DNA from: Williamsia herbipolensis
Lineage (GTDB): Bacteria; Actinomycetota; Actinomycetes; Mycobacteriales; Mycobacteriaceae
Length of the DNA stretch: 64,000 nt
Assembly: GCF_000964005.1 (NCBI RefSeq)
Contig: NZ_JXYP01000031.1
Location: forward strand, 41,691 to 105,690
Direction of reading: 5' to 3'
Part shown: piece by piece, positions 37,338 through 46,475 of the stretch
Layout: each line of letters starts with the position of its first letter
Numbering within the stretch: the first letter of the stretch is position 1
The notes under the pieces: model-generated
Databases searched by the model: none
What the model saw: the letters and a program-made list of their open reading frames with translations, nothing else
Told to the model about the DNA's origin: nothing
Position numbers and translations under genes: made by a program

Positions 37338-38168
37338 CTACCGCGCGACGCGGGCGTAGAACGAGATCGCCGCGGCGGTGGCGACATTCAGCGAGTCGGT
37401 GCCCCGGGCCATCGGGATCCGTGCCCGCACATCGCCGGCCCGCATCGCGGTCTCCGAGAGTCCGGGGCCCTCGGCGCCCACCATGAACGCGACGCGATCG
37501 GCGCCGACGGCATCGGCGAGCGGTACCGCGTCGGCGTCGGGTGTCAGCGACACCACCGTGAACCCGCGCTCGCGGAGGTCGTGGAGATCGCCGGGCCAGT
37601 TCTCCGCGGCCGCGAACGGCACGAGCAGCGCGTGTCCCATCGAGACGCGCACGGCGCGGCGGTAGAGGGGGTCGGCGCACCCGCGACCGAAGACGACGGC
37701 GTCGACCGCGAGTCCGGCGGCGTTGCGGAAGATGCTGCCGATGTTCTCGTGGTCGTTGACGCCCTCGAGCACGACGACGGTGCGGGCCTGCGCGACGACG
37801 TCGTCGACGCTGAGACGTTCCGGTCGACGCGCGACACCGAGGACGCCGCGGTTCAGATGGAATCCGACGATCTCGGCCATCACCTCGGCGGTGGCGCGGT
37901 AGAACGGCAGCCCCTCGACCGTGGGCTGCGCGAGGTCGTCGGCGAGTTCATCGAGGCGTTTGTCGACCCCGAGGAACGCGTGCGGGGTGAACCGGGAGGC
38001 GATCATCCGCTGCACCACCAGGACGCCCTCGGCGACGACGAGCCCGCGTCCCGGACGTCCGCCGGGCAGCACGGGGAGGTCGGGACGGCGGTCGACGGAG
38101 TTCAGGTCTCGGAAATCGTCGACGCGCGGGTCGTCGGGATCGACGATGTCGATGACGTCTACGGACAT
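37338..38168 (-). CDS. TrmH-family RNA methyltransferase (SpoU type)
   Basis: 2'-O-ribose or base methyltransferase of the SPOUT superfamily, 276 residues, predicted to modify rRNA or tRNA. An N-terminal substrate-binding domain of about 110 residues is followed by the knotted SpoU domain with VVVLEGVNDHENIGSIFRNAA (motif 1, catalytic Asn/Arg), AFMVGAEGPGLSE (motif 2) and IPMARGTDSLNVATAAAISFY (motif 3). ATG 38168 is used; a TTG four codons upstream is unlikely. Converges on the FAD oxidoreductase. Confidence 0.92.
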   Translation of the reverse strand: MSVDVIDIVDPDDPRVDDFRDLNSVDRRPDLPVLPGGRPGRGLVVAEGVLVVQRMIASRFTPHAFLGVDKRLDELADDLAQPTVEGLPFYRATAEVMAEIVGFHLNRGVLGVARRPERLSVDDVVAQARTVVVLEGVNDHENIGSIFRNAAGLAVDAVVFGRGCADPLYRRAVRVSMGHALLVPFAAAENWPGDLHDLRERGFTVVSLTPDADAVPLADAVGADRVAFMVGAEGPGLSETAMRAGDVRARIPMARGTDSLNVATAAAISFYARVAR

Positions 38169-38241
38169 CCGCCCATCCAACCCGACCGATCCGTCACGAC
38201 GTCGTCTGGATGGGCAGGGGCGTGGTCGGACGGTCGCGTGC

Positions 38242-39489
38242 TCAGGCGGGGGCGTCCGCCGTCGCGGGTGTCGGGCGTGCGGCCTCCGCGCGGCGCTCGC
38301 GGACCAGCAGCAGCGAGGCGATGGCGACGAGACCGATCACCACGGCGGCGAACGTGATGCCCGCGGTCTTCACCCCCACCGCGCGCGAGAGGAACCCCTC
38401 GGCGACGACCGGCAGACTGATCGCGATGTAGGTGATCACGAAGTACGCCGAGGTCACCGCGGCCTTCTCGTCGGCCGGTGCGCCGGTCGCGATGCCCTGC
38501 AGACCGCGCGCGAACGCGATGCCCTGTCCGGCCCCGCCCACGATCCCGGCGACCGCGAGCAGCTCCCACCGTCCAACGACGAGGGTGATGATGAGGACGG
38601 CCATGCCGGCGATCATCGCGACGATCGCGAGGATGTCGGCGGCCTCGCGGGCGAGTGCGCGGCCGGCGAGCTGGCCCAGCAGCGACCCCGCCATCACCGA
38701 CACCGTCAGCAGCGCCGCGCCGATCGCCGAGTGCACGCCGACGATCGTGGCCGAGATGGTCGGGGCGAGGGCGGTGAACAGGCCCATCACCGCGAAGCCC
38801 GCGAATCCGAGCAGTGCCGCCCGCAGGAAGAAGGCGCGGATCTCCTCGGGCACGCGCACCGGCATCAGGCCGAGCGAACGCTCGCGGTGGCGACCGCGGG
38901 TCTCGGGGACGGCCGCGATGATGGCCAGGGCGACGGCCATGAGGCCCAGGTGCACCCAGTAGGTGGTGTGCAGGGGCGCCGGAGCCCACGTGATGAGCAT
39001 GGACGCGAGAACCGGTCCGAGTCCGAGCCCGCCGATCGTGGCCAGGGAGGCGATCACCGGGGCGCGTCCGGCCAGCCGTCCGCGGGCCATCTCGATGATC
39101 GACACCGACGCCGTGCCCACGAACACACCCGCCGACAGACCCGAGACCACCCGGGCCACCAACAGGACGGCCGTGTCGTCGGCGAGCAGGAAGACGACGT
39201 CGCTGGCCGCGGAGAACACGACACCGAGCGCGAGGATCGGGCGACGACCCAGCACGTCCGACCAGGTCCCCAGTCCGATGAGGGCCGCGAGCACGCCGAC
39301 GGCGTACATCGCGTAGACGATGGTCACCGTCAGCAGCGAGAACCCGAACTCGCGCTCGTAGGTGGAGTACAGCGGGGTCGGCATGGTGGTGCCCAGCATC
39401 ACCGCGCCGAGCACGACGGCGAGCCCGGCGGTGGGCAGAGCGCGCGTGCCGACCCGCTCGTCCGAGGCGGAACTGTTCGAGTGGCTCAT
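38242..39489 (-). CDS. MFS transporter
   Basis: Twelve-helix transporter, 415 residues. It begins ALPTAGLAVVLGAVMLGTTMPTPLYSTYEREFGFS, with LGTWSDVLGRRPILALGV in the 2-3 loop. The start at 39489 gives a short hydrophilic tail; the gene is divergent from the acetyltransferase gene at 39557, with a 67-base gap. Substrate unknown; the YSTYEREFGFS opening recalls sugar or drug exporters of the DHA class. No regulator is adjacent. Confidence 0.87.
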   Translation of the reverse strand: MSHSNSSASDERVGTRALPTAGLAVVLGAVMLGTTMPTPLYSTYEREFGFSLLTVTIVYAMYAVGVLAALIGLGTWSDVLGRRPILALGVVFSAASDVVFLLADDTAVLLVARVVSGLSAGVFVGTASVSIIEMARGRLAGRAPVIASLATIGGLGLGPVLASMLITWAPAPLHTTYWVHLGLMAVALAIIAAVPETRGRHRERSLGLMPVRVPEEIRAFFLRAALLGFAGFAVMGLFTALAPTISATIVGVHSAIGAALLTVSVMAGSLLGQLAGRALAREAADILAIVAMIAGMAVLIITLVVGRWELLAVAGIVGGAGQGIAFARGLQGIATGAPADEKAAVTSAYFVITYIAISLPVVAEGFLSRAVGVKTAGITFAAVVIGLVAIASLLLVRERRAEAARPTPATADAPA

Positions 39490-39556
39490 GACCACAGTCA
39501 AGGCAGGATCGAGTCCCGATATTTCCGGGGCCGGCCTGTGTGAAAACGTAGAAGGT

Positions 39557-40780
39557 GTGACCGACACCGATCTGACCCTGCGGCGGGCCATCGACGCCGA
39601 CTGGCCGGCGATCATCGCGGCCGACGCCCGCGCGTTCGCGTTCATCCACCCTCTCGACGCCGAGGCCGAGGCCGACATCCGCAGCAAGCTGCGCGACTCG
39701 GATGTGGTGGTGGTCTACGACGACTCCGGTCCGCACGGGTCGGTGCTCGCCGGTGTCGCGATGTTCTACCGGATGACCCTCACCCTGCCGGGCGGCACGC
39801 GCGCCGACCTGCCGGGCCTGTCGTGGGTGTCGGTGGCGGCCACGCATCGTCGTCGCGGCATCCTGCGCATGATGATCACCGAGCTGTTCGACCAGTGGGA
39901 ACGCGAGGAGAGCGTCTTCTCGATCCTCACCGCCAGCGAGGCGACGATCTACGAACGGTTCGGCTACGGCCCCGCCTGCTTCGAGCAGAGCGCGTCGATA
40001 GATCTGAACAAGGCGGAGTTGCGTGACCCGCCGCCGTCGTACTCCCCGGTGCGGTTCGCGACCGACGAGCAGGTCCGTGAGCTGGTGCCCGACCTGCACG
40101 ACCGGTGGGCGTCGATGAACCCGGGCGCGATCGTGCGGTCGCGGGTGTGGTGGAACATGATCTTCGCCGATCGAGAGATGTTGCGCGACGGCCGTTCTGC
40201 GCTGCACTACCTCGTGCACCCCGACGGGTACGCGAGCTACCGGATCAACCACGTCGACGGGGAGTCGCGTGCGGAGGTGTCGGAGTTCGTCGCGATCACC
40301 GACACCGCGCACACCGATCTGTGGCGCGTTCTGCTCGGCCTCGACCTGACGCCGACGGTCACCGCGTCGATCCCGGTCGACGACCCCCTGCCGATGAAGC
40401 TCACCAACCTGCGGGCGCCGACGGTGACGGCGATCAAGGACTCGATGTGGTTGCGCATCATCGACATCCCCGCCGCGCTCGAGGCACGGACGTACTCCGA
40501 AGACTTCGACGCGGTGCTCGAGGTCACCGACACCTTCCGCGGCAACGGCGGTCGTTTCGCGTTGTCGGTGCGCGACGGTCAGGCGACCGCGACACCGACC
40601 GAGGAGCCCGCGACGGTGCGCATGGACGTGTCGGTGCTGGGCAGCATCTATCTCGGCGGCTATCGCGCCACCGAGTTCGCCGCCGCCGACCGGCTCTGGG
40701 CCGCCGACCACACCACCCTGTGCGACCTCGATCAGGCGTTCCTCACCGACCGGAAACCGTTCTCGGGAACCTTCTTCTGA
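39557..40780 (+). CDS. Eis-like GNAT acetyltransferase
   Basis: Acetyl-CoA-dependent N-acetyltransferase of 407 residues resembling mycobacterial Eis, which multi-acetylates aminoglycosides and protein lysines. It has a tripartite architecture: GNAT domain (about 5-150) with the CoA loop SVAATHRRRGIL (92-103) and Tyr132 in YERFGYGPA as general acid; a second GNAT-like half; and a C-terminal SCP2-like domain. It ends in FF, so a free C-terminal carboxylate can act as base, as in Eis. The GTG at 39557 has no clear ribosome site. Confidence 0.88.
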   Translation: MTDTDLTLRRAIDADWPAIIAADARAFAFIHPLDAEAEADIRSKLRDSDVVVVYDDSGPHGSVLAGVAMFYRMTLTLPGGTRADLPGLSWVSVAATHRRRGILRMMITELFDQWEREESVFSILTASEATIYERFGYGPACFEQSASIDLNKAELRDPPPSYSPVRFATDEQVRELVPDLHDRWASMNPGAIVRSRVWWNMIFADREMLRDGRSALHYLVHPDGYASYRINHVDGESRAEVSEFVAITDTAHTDLWRVLLGLDLTPTVTASIPVDDPLPMKLTNLRAPTVTAIKDSMWLRIIDIPAALEARTYSEDFDAVLEVTDTFRGNGGRFALSVRDGQATATPTEEPATVRMDVSVLGSIYLGGYRATEFAAADRLWAADHTTLCDLDQAFLTDRKPFSGTFF

Positions 40781-40796
40781 CCGTCGCGCTGCCGAT

Positions 40797-40857
40797 ATCG
40801 TCCCCCTGAGCGCCCTCCGAGGGCATATCCCCCTCGAACGCCCACCACGGGGACGAT
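40797..40857. terminator. Nested hairpin between convergent genes
   Basis: ATCGTCCCC (40797-40805) and GGGGACGAT (40849-40857) are perfect 9-base inverted arms enclosing a second hairpin, GCCCTC-C-GAGGGC (40812-40824). It sits exactly between the stops of the acetyltransferase (40780) and the minus-strand MFS gene (40859), so it probably ends both transcripts. Confidence 0.6.
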
Positions 40858-40858
40858 C

Positions 40859-42124
40859 TCAGCCGCCGGCGGCGGGAACCGGGGTGAGCACGAGTTTGCC
40901 GTGGTCGACGTGGGGCCTGATGCGGCGGACGCGCATGAGGACGACGATGCACGCGACGGTGGCCACGACGCTGATGGCGCCACCGAGGATCAGCGGCGCA
41001 CGCGGGTCGGTGACCTGGGCGATCCACCCGAGCAACGGGCTCCCGAGCGGCGTGCCGCCGAGGAAGCACAGCATGTAGACGCCCATCACGCGACCGCGCA
41101 TCGACGAGTCGACCGACAGCTGCACGATGTTCATCGCCGACGTGCTGAAGGTGAGCACCGCCGCACCGGCGGGCACGAGCATCACCGCGACCCACGCGAA
41201 GTTCGGCATGAGACCGACGACCACCTCGAGCACCCCGAACGCCGTCGCCGCAGCCAGGAAGTGCCGTAAGCGCGCCGGGTTGCGACGCCGCGCGGCGAGG
41301 GTCGCACCGGCCAACGTCCCGACGGCGAGCATGGTCGACAGGAAGCCGTAACCGCCCGCCGACCCGGCAAAGGTGTTGGCGGTCAACAGGGCCAGCGACA
41401 GCGGGAAGTTCATGCCGAACGTCGACACCATGAACACGGTGGCGAACACGACGACGAGGTGTGGTCGGGCGCGCACGTAGGCGAGGCCGGCCCGCACCGA
41501 CGACCGTCCGGTGGACCGTTCGCTGCGCAGCAGGTCGCCGGGCCGCATCAACGTCAACCCGATGAGCACGGCCACGAAGCTGACCACGTTGACGAGGAAC
41601 ACCGGGCCGGTGCCGATCAGGGTGATCAGGACGCCGGCGACGGCCGGGCCGATGATGCGCGCGAGGTTGAAGGTCATCGAGTTCAGCGCCACGGCGTTGG
41701 GCAGGTGTTCGGGACCGACCATCTCGACGGTGAACGACTGGCGGATCGGTGCGTCGATCGCCGAGATGCACCCCAGGATGAGCGACAACGCGTAGACCTG
41801 CCCCAGGGTGGCCATGCCGAGGGTGTCGGAGACACCGAGGAACAGCGCACAGAGCGCCATCCCGATCTGGGTGGCCATCAGCAGGCGACGTTTGTCGAAG
41901 CGGTCGGCCAGCGCACCGGCGGGCATGGAGAGCACGACGGTGGGTCCGAACTGGAGAGCCATCACGATGCCGACGGCGAGTCCGCTGTTCCCGGAGAGAT
42001 GAAGGACCAACCAGTCCTGGGCGATGCGTTGCATCCAGGTGCCGATCAACGACACCACCTGGCCGCCGGCCCAGAGGCGATAGTTCCGTACCCCGAGGGA
42101 CGAGAACATCAGGGGCAACGGCAC
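40859..42124 (-). CDS. MFS transporter, MFS_3/EntS-like
   Basis: Transporter of 421 residues with twelve helices. The start is FSSLGVRNYRLWAGGQVVSLIGTWMQRIAQDWLVLHLSG, with QFGPTVVLSMPAGALADRFDKRRLL and AIDAPIRQSFTVEMVGPEHLPNAVALNS as family blocks, matching the enterobactin-exporter-like group. The gene lies downstream of a marR gene on the same strand (gap 69 bases), an arrangement recalling a regulator-exporter pair in the M. tuberculosis Rv0880 neighbourhood. Substrate unknown. Confidence 0.88.
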   Translation of the reverse strand: MPLPLMFSSLGVRNYRLWAGGQVVSLIGTWMQRIAQDWLVLHLSGNSGLAVGIVMALQFGPTVVLSMPAGALADRFDKRRLLMATQIGMALCALFLGVSDTLGMATLGQVYALSLILGCISAIDAPIRQSFTVEMVGPEHLPNAVALNSMTFNLARIIGPAVAGVLITLIGTGPVFLVNVVSFVAVLIGLTLMRPGDLLRSERSTGRSSVRAGLAYVRARPHLVVVFATVFMVSTFGMNFPLSLALLTANTFAGSAGGYGFLSTMLAVGTLAGATLAARRRNPARLRHFLAAATAFGVLEVVVGLMPNFAWVAVMLVPAGAAVLTFSTSAMNIVQLSVDSSMRGRVMGVYMLCFLGGTPLGSPLLGWIAQVTDPRAPLILGGAISVVATVACIVVLMRVRRIRPHVDHGKLVLTPVPAAGG

Positions 42125-42193
42125 CCGGCCATGTTACCGCCGCTAAGAACAGCTCAGATCCGACGAACCGACCCGTCGCTGCTCGACGTCGAG

Positions 42194-42625
42194 CTAATCG
42201 CTGCTCGACACCATCGTCGACATGATCTCGACGGCCTGGCGGAGGACGGCCTGCTCGGAGCCGTCGAGCTTCTCGAGTTGCCCGCGGAGCCATGCCTCGC
42301 GGGCATTTGTCTCGTCACGGACGACCTCGTTGCCGAGATCGGACAACGTGACGATGATCTGGCGGCCGTCGGTGGGGTGCGGATCGCGCTTGACCATGCC
42401 GAGATCGGCGAGTGAGGCGATCACGCGTGTCATCGACGGCGGCTGGACACGCTCCTGGGCGGCCATCGCGCCCGGGGTCATGGGTCCCTCGCGATCGAGG
42501 GTCGACAAGGCCGACAGCTGCGTCAACGACACCGTGGAGGACTGCCGCCGCCCGCGCAGGTGCCGCGCCAGGCGCACAACCGCAAGGGCCAGATCGCTGG
42601 CCAGCTTGTCGTCTTTGGCATTCAC
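42194..42625 (-). CDS. MarR-family regulator (Rv0880-like)
   Basis: Regulator of 143 residues. The winged helix runs SLTQLSALSTLDREG, MTPGAMAAQERVQPPSMTRVIASLADLGMVKRDPHPTDGRQIIVTLS (about 33-95) with flanking dimer helices. It precedes the MFS gene and may repress it. GTG 42625 follows TATTGT by 7 bases, a leaderless layout. A TCACGTGA palindrome lies just upstream. The protein matches my memory of Rv0880, which in M. tuberculosis responds to host pH. Confidence 0.88.
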   Translation of the reverse strand: MNAKDDKLASDLALAVVRLARHLRGRRQSSTVSLTQLSALSTLDREGPMTPGAMAAQERVQPPSMTRVIASLADLGMVKRDPHPTDGRQIIVTLSDLGNEVVRDETNAREAWLRGQLEKLDGSEQAVLRQAVEIMSTMVSSSD

Positions 42626-42632
42626 GGGCTCA

Positions 42633-42648
42633 ACAATAGGTCACGTGA
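42633..42648 (-). promoter_or_regulatory. MarR promoter hexamer and TCACGTGA palindrome
   Basis: On the minus strand TATTGT (42638-42633) lies 7 bases before the GTG at 42625, and TCACGTGA (42641-42648) is a perfect 8-base palindrome just upstream, a possible autoregulatory site. Confidence 0.4.
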
Positions 42649-42731
42649 TACCGAATGCACGCCGAACTACCAATGTGACGCGCCAACTCATGTGCACGAC
42701 TGCGCATCGGTCATCGGTATGAAATGCGTGG

Positions 42732-44249
42732 TCAACGATCGATCAGCGTCTCGATGGGGCCCTTGGCGAAATAGACCACGAACAGCACCGCGATGATCCA
42801 CAGCAGCGGGTGCACCGAGCGTGCTCTCCCGCGAGCCGCGGCGAGCACCACCCAGCTGATGAACCCGACGCCGATGCCGTTGGCGATCGAGTAGGTGAAC
42901 GGCATCACGACGACGGTCAGGAAGCACGGGAGCGCGTACTCGAACCGCGTCAGGTCGATCGACCGGATCTGGGCGATCATCAGCGCGCCCACCACCACCA
43001 GCGCCGGTGCGGCGGCCTCGAGCGGCACGATCTGATACAGCGGCGTGAAGAACATCGCGACCAGGAACAGCAGCCCGGTCACCACGTTGGCCAGACCGGT
43101 GCGCGCCCCCTCGGCGATGCCCGACGCCGATTCGACGAACACCGTGTTCGACGACGCCGACGCGGTACCGCCGGCGATGGCCCCGACACCTTCGACGACC
43201 AGCGCGCGCCCCACGTTCGGCAGGTTGCCGTCGGCGTCGACGAGTCCGGCCTCCTTGCCCAGCCCGGTCATGGTGCCCATGGCGTCGAAGAAGTTCGACA
43301 GCACGAGGGTGAACACGAAGATCGACGCCGAGAGGACGCCGATGCGGACGAAGGCGCCGAAGATGTCGACGTCGCCGACGAGGCTGAGATCGGGCAGGTC
43401 ACCGATGGTCCCCGGCCACGTCGGGATGTTGAGGCTCCATCCGCTGCGGCCGTTGCCCGAGGCGGGCAGGTCGGCGAAGGCCTGCACCACGACCGCGATC
43501 AGCGTGGTCACGACGATGCCGATGAGCAGTCCTCCGCGCACCTTGCGCACCACGAGCACACCCATCACGAGCACGCCGATCGCGAACACGAGCGTGGGCA
43601 GGGTGGTGATCGAGTTGCCGACACCGAGGCCGACGGGGACGGTGGTGCCCGCGGCATCGGGGGTGCGGGTGACGAACCCGGCGTCGACGAGGCCGATGAA
43701 CGCGATGAAGCAGCCGATGCCGGCGGCGATGGCGGCCTTGAGTTCGGCGGGGATGGCCGCGAACACGCGACTGCGGAGTCCGGTCACCGCGAGGAGGACG
43801 ATGATGATGCCGTCGATGACGACGAGGCCCATGGCCTCGGGCCAGGTGACGTCGGGCGCGATGCTGACCGCCAGCAGGCTGTTGATGCCGAGGCCGGTGG
43901 CGATGGCGAACGGGTAGTTCGCGATCACGCCGAAGGCGATCGACATGAGTCCGGCGACGAGCGCGGTCACCGCGGCGACGGCGGCGATCGGCAGCACGTT
44001 GCCCAGCACGTCGGCGTTGCGGTCGCTGCCGGCGACCCCGCCGATGATGATCGGGTTGAGGACCACGATGTAGGCCATCGTGAAGAAGGTGACCAGCCCG
44101 CCGCGCATCTCGCGGGAGATCGTCGAGTCGCGTTCGGAGACATGGAAATATCGGTCGAGCCGACCGCGCACGGCGCCGGATGTGACGGGGGTCGACCCCT
44201 GCGCACCGGTGTTCTCGGGATCGGTCTTCTCACTGGGGGTGCGCGGCAC
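42732..44249 (-). CDS. NCS2 purine permease, AzgA-like
   Basis: Proton-driven purine base permease, 505 residues, with about 13 helices. The block GGLVTFFTMAYIVVLNPIII at about 50-70 is the family start, followed by ITALVAG-like helices, TGLGINSLLAVSIA (helix 3 motif) and SNFFDAMGTMTGLGKEAGL, then ASSNTVFVESASGIAEGARTGLANVVTG, typical of AzgA-type transporters of adenine, guanine or hypoxanthine. GTG 44249 follows AGGAGG with a gap of 5. The N-terminal 30 residues are hydrophilic. Confidence 0.92.
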   Translation of the reverse strand: MPRTPSEKTDPENTGAQGSTPVTSGAVRGRLDRYFHVSERDSTISREMRGGLVTFFTMAYIVVLNPIIIGGVAGSDRNADVLGNVLPIAAVAAVTALVAGLMSIAFGVIANYPFAIATGLGINSLLAVSIAPDVTWPEAMGLVVIDGIIIVLLAVTGLRSRVFAAIPAELKAAIAAGIGCFIAFIGLVDAGFVTRTPDAAGTTVPVGLGVGNSITTLPTLVFAIGVLVMGVLVVRKVRGGLLIGIVVTTLIAVVVQAFADLPASGNGRSGWSLNIPTWPGTIGDLPDLSLVGDVDIFGAFVRIGVLSASIFVFTLVLSNFFDAMGTMTGLGKEAGLVDADGNLPNVGRALVVEGVGAIAGGTASASSNTVFVESASGIAEGARTGLANVVTGLLFLVAMFFTPLYQIVPLEAAAPALVVVGALMIAQIRSIDLTRFEYALPCFLTVVVMPFTYSIANGIGVGFISWVVLAAARGRARSVHPLLWIIAVLFVVYFAKGPIETLIDR

Positions 44250-44320
44250 GCCCGCCTCCTGGTGTGTCGAGTTCTCGCGGGCCGATGGCCCGTGGGCTGT
44301 CCCCTGCCCGGAGGAGACCC

Positions 44321-44326
44321 TACGCT
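44321..44326 (+). promoter_or_regulatory. -10-like hexamer for leaderless DUF2530 gene
   Basis: TACGCT lies 7 bases before the ATG at 44334. Confidence 0.4.
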
Positions 44327-44333
44327 GGCACCC

Positions 44334-44591
44334 ATGACCGATGCGGGCGATGCGCAGGCCCTTCCCCAACCGCCGCGATGGCTGATGACGCCCGACAACG
44401 TCGTCTACGTCGGGATGGCCGCGTGGCTCATCGCGACGGTCGTGATCGCGGCGACCGGCATCGGGTCCACGTCGACACTGGTGAGCGCGATCATCGGCCT
44501 GGTGGTGGGTGTCTTCGGCACCACCATCTTCACGGTGCAACGGCGCGCGAGCCGTCGCGGCGACCGCGCGGCGCAGCGCGGCCTCAACTGA
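44334..44591 (+). CDS. DUF2530 small membrane protein
   Basis: Protein of 85 residues with two helices (about 24-43 and 47-66). The sequence PRWLMTPDNVVYVGMAAWL then SAIIGLVVGVFGTTIFTVQRRASRRGDRAAQRGLN, with a basic cytoplasmic tail, agrees with the actinobacterial DUF2530 family (Rv0879c in M. tuberculosis, from memory). Start by the leaderless hexamer. Its last 8 bases overlap the convergent hydrolase gene. No function known. Confidence 0.75.
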   Translation: MTDAGDAQALPQPPRWLMTPDNVVYVGMAAWLIATVVIAATGIGSTSTLVSAIIGLVVGVFGTTIFTVQRRASRRGDRAAQRGLN

Positions 44592-45486
44592 CGTCGACAC
44601 CACCCTGCGTGTGTCCGAGGACGGGCCGTAGCGCCTCGGCCACCTCTCGCGGCGACTCCTCGTGGACGAACAGTCGGCCGCCGGGGATGGCGGCGAGCGT
44701 GACGGGCCCGCCGAAGGTCGGCATCATCTCGCGGGCCCGCTCCACCGGGAAGAACGCGTCGGCGTCGCCGTAGACCAGGACCACCGGTACCTCGATCGCG
44801 CGGTGGAGGGCCGGCAACGCGGCGATCGCGCCGACGTCGAAGGTGCGCAACAACTTCCCGACCGCCCACCGTCGGTCGGCGTCGTCCCGCAGCGGGTCGA
44901 GGAAGAACTCGGCGAACTCACCGTCGAGTCTTCCGCGATCGGCGAAGCAGTCCCCGAGCGCGACGCGCAGCCGCCGGAGAGCGGGTGTGGTGAGCGCCGC
45001 CGTGAGCGGTCGGCCGACACCCGGCACGTGGCGTAGAGCCAGGAACGACCCGAAGCGCAGGCTCTGACGGCCGGTCTGTTCGGTGGCGACGAGTCCCCAC
45101 GCCCGGACCCTCGGGTCGCTCGCGAGCGCGTGCCGGGCGATCAGCCCGCCGCTGTCGTGGCCCACCACGGCGACGTCGTCGAGGCCCAGCGCGTCGACGA
45201 CCGTGCGCACCGACGCGGCGTGCTCGGCGATCCCGAGCGGCGTGTCCCGGTCGAAGCGACTGTCCCCGGCGCCGGGGAGATCGATGACGTGGGAGCGGAA
45301 GTCCTCGGCGAGATGCGGTACGAGGTGGCGGAAGGTCGCCCCCGAGACCGGCCAGCCGTGCACGAACAGGACGTCGGGACCGGCACCGACGCTGCGGACG
45401 GCGACGGCGCCACCGGACACCTCCACGTGACGATCGGGCGGTGCGCGGAAGAGGTCGACACCGGTGGATGCAGTGCGGTCGTTCAT
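44584..45486 (-). CDS. Alpha/beta-fold hydrolase, epoxide-hydrolase/dehalogenase type
   Basis: Hydrolase of 300 residues. The oxyanion motif HGWP is at 43-46 and the nucleophile elbow GHDSGG has Asp111, so it is of the Asp-nucleophile type (epoxide hydrolase or haloalkane dehalogenase) rather than a Ser esterase. The acid/His pair is likely in VYGDADAFFPVE and FVHEES. A cap of about 70 residues separates strands 6 and 7. ATG 45486 follows AGAGGAC. It is divergent from an XRE regulator at 45621, which probably controls it. Confidence 0.86.
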   Translation of the reverse strand: MNDRTASTGVDLFRAPPDRHVEVSGGAVAVRSVGAGPDVLFVHGWPVSGATFRHLVPHLAEDFRSHVIDLPGAGDSRFDRDTPLGIAEHAASVRTVVDALGLDDVAVVGHDSGGLIARHALASDPRVRAWGLVATEQTGRQSLRFGSFLALRHVPGVGRPLTAALTTPALRRLRVALGDCFADRGRLDGEFAEFFLDPLRDDADRRWAVGKLLRTFDVGAIAALPALHRAIEVPVVLVYGDADAFFPVERAREMMPTFGGPVTLAAIPGGRLFVHEESPREVAEALRPVLGHTQGGVDVS

Positions 45487-45608
45487 CGTTCGTCCTCTCG
45501 TCGAGGGAGACACCGAGATCGGGGGCCTCCTCGAGACCATCGGAACGCACGACCACCGCGGCGGGCAATGACGTGGCGAGGTAGGTGCGGCCCCGGTGCC
45601 GGCTGTCC

Positions 45609-45614
45609 TACGCT
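45609..45614 (+). promoter_or_regulatory. -10-like hexamer for the XRE regulator
   Basis: TACGCT lies 6 bases before the ATG at 45621, without a ribosome-binding site. Confidence 0.4.
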
Positions 45615-45620
45615 GCGCCC

Positions 45621-46475
45621 ATGGCCTCTCGCGAACCGGACTCCCCCGCCCGTCGCGGCGGGGTGTATCCGGCGCTGCTGCGTCACTGGCGTCATCGACG
45701 GGGTCTGAGTCAGCTGGATCTGGCGGTCACCGCCGACGTGTCGAGTCGCCACATCAGTTTCCTCGAGACCGGACGGTCGGCGCCCGGCGCCGAGATGGTG
45801 GTGCGGCTCGCCACAGCACTCGACGCGCCGCTGCACGCCACGAACGAGATGTTGCGTGCCGCCGGCCATCCGCCACGGTTCCCGGAGGCACCGGCGGGCG
45901 GCGATCCGCTCGCGCCGGTCCGCGCGGTCGTCGAGGTGATGAAGTCCCACCACGATCCGCTACCGCTGGTCGTGATGAACCGCGCGTACGCCATCCTCGA
46001 CCTCAATCGTGGCGCGCAGGCGCTGCTGACCGCGGCGATGGCCGACCTCGACCCCGACCGGGTCGTGGCCGCCGGCCTGAACCTGGCGCGGCTGACCCTC
46101 GATCCCGAGATCGGACCGCGGATCATCGTCAACCATCGCGACGTCGCGCGTGACCTGCTGTGGCGAATCCACCACGAGGTGCTCGGCGACGCGAACGACG
46201 AGCTCGCCGCGCTGCACGCCGATCTCGTCCGATCGCCTCTGGTCGAGCCCGATTGGCGCTCCCCCGACCCGACGGTGCCCGCCGCACCCTCGCTCGAGCT
46301 CGAGGTCCGCGTCGGACCCGACATCCTGCGCTTCGTCGTGACCGTCACCGCGCTGCTGGCGCCGCTGATGGTCGGCGTCGACGACATCCGGGTCGAGCAG
46401 TGGTTCGCCGCCGACGCCGAGACCGCCCGGACGTGCGCGCAGATCGCGGGCGATCAGTTCGACGCGGCCACCTGA
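45621..46475 (+). CDS. XRE-family regulator with MmyB-like ligand domain
   Basis: DNA-binding protein of 284 residues. The N-terminal helix-turn-helix (about 14-72) is LRHWRHRRGLSQLDLAVTADVSSRHISFLETGRSAPGAEMVVRLATAL. The rest is the MmyB-like ligand-binding domain, with VMKSHHDPLPLVVMNRAYAILDLNRGAQALL and IEQWFAADAETA-like conserved pieces near the end. Such regulators respond to small hydrophobic molecules. Divergent from the hydrolase gene, so likely its regulator. The last 22 bases overlap the PAP2 gene on the other strand. Confidence 0.87.
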   Translation: MASREPDSPARRGGVYPALLRHWRHRRGLSQLDLAVTADVSSRHISFLETGRSAPGAEMVVRLATALDAPLHATNEMLRAAGHPPRFPEAPAGGDPLAPVRAVVEVMKSHHDPLPLVVMNRAYAILDLNRGAQALLTAAMADLDPDRVVAAGLNLARLTLDPEIGPRIIVNHRDVARDLLWRIHHEVLGDANDELAALHADLVRSPLVEPDWRSPDPTVPAAPSLELEVRVGPDILRFVVTVTALLAPLMVGVDDIRVEQWFAADAETARTCAQIAGDQFDAAT

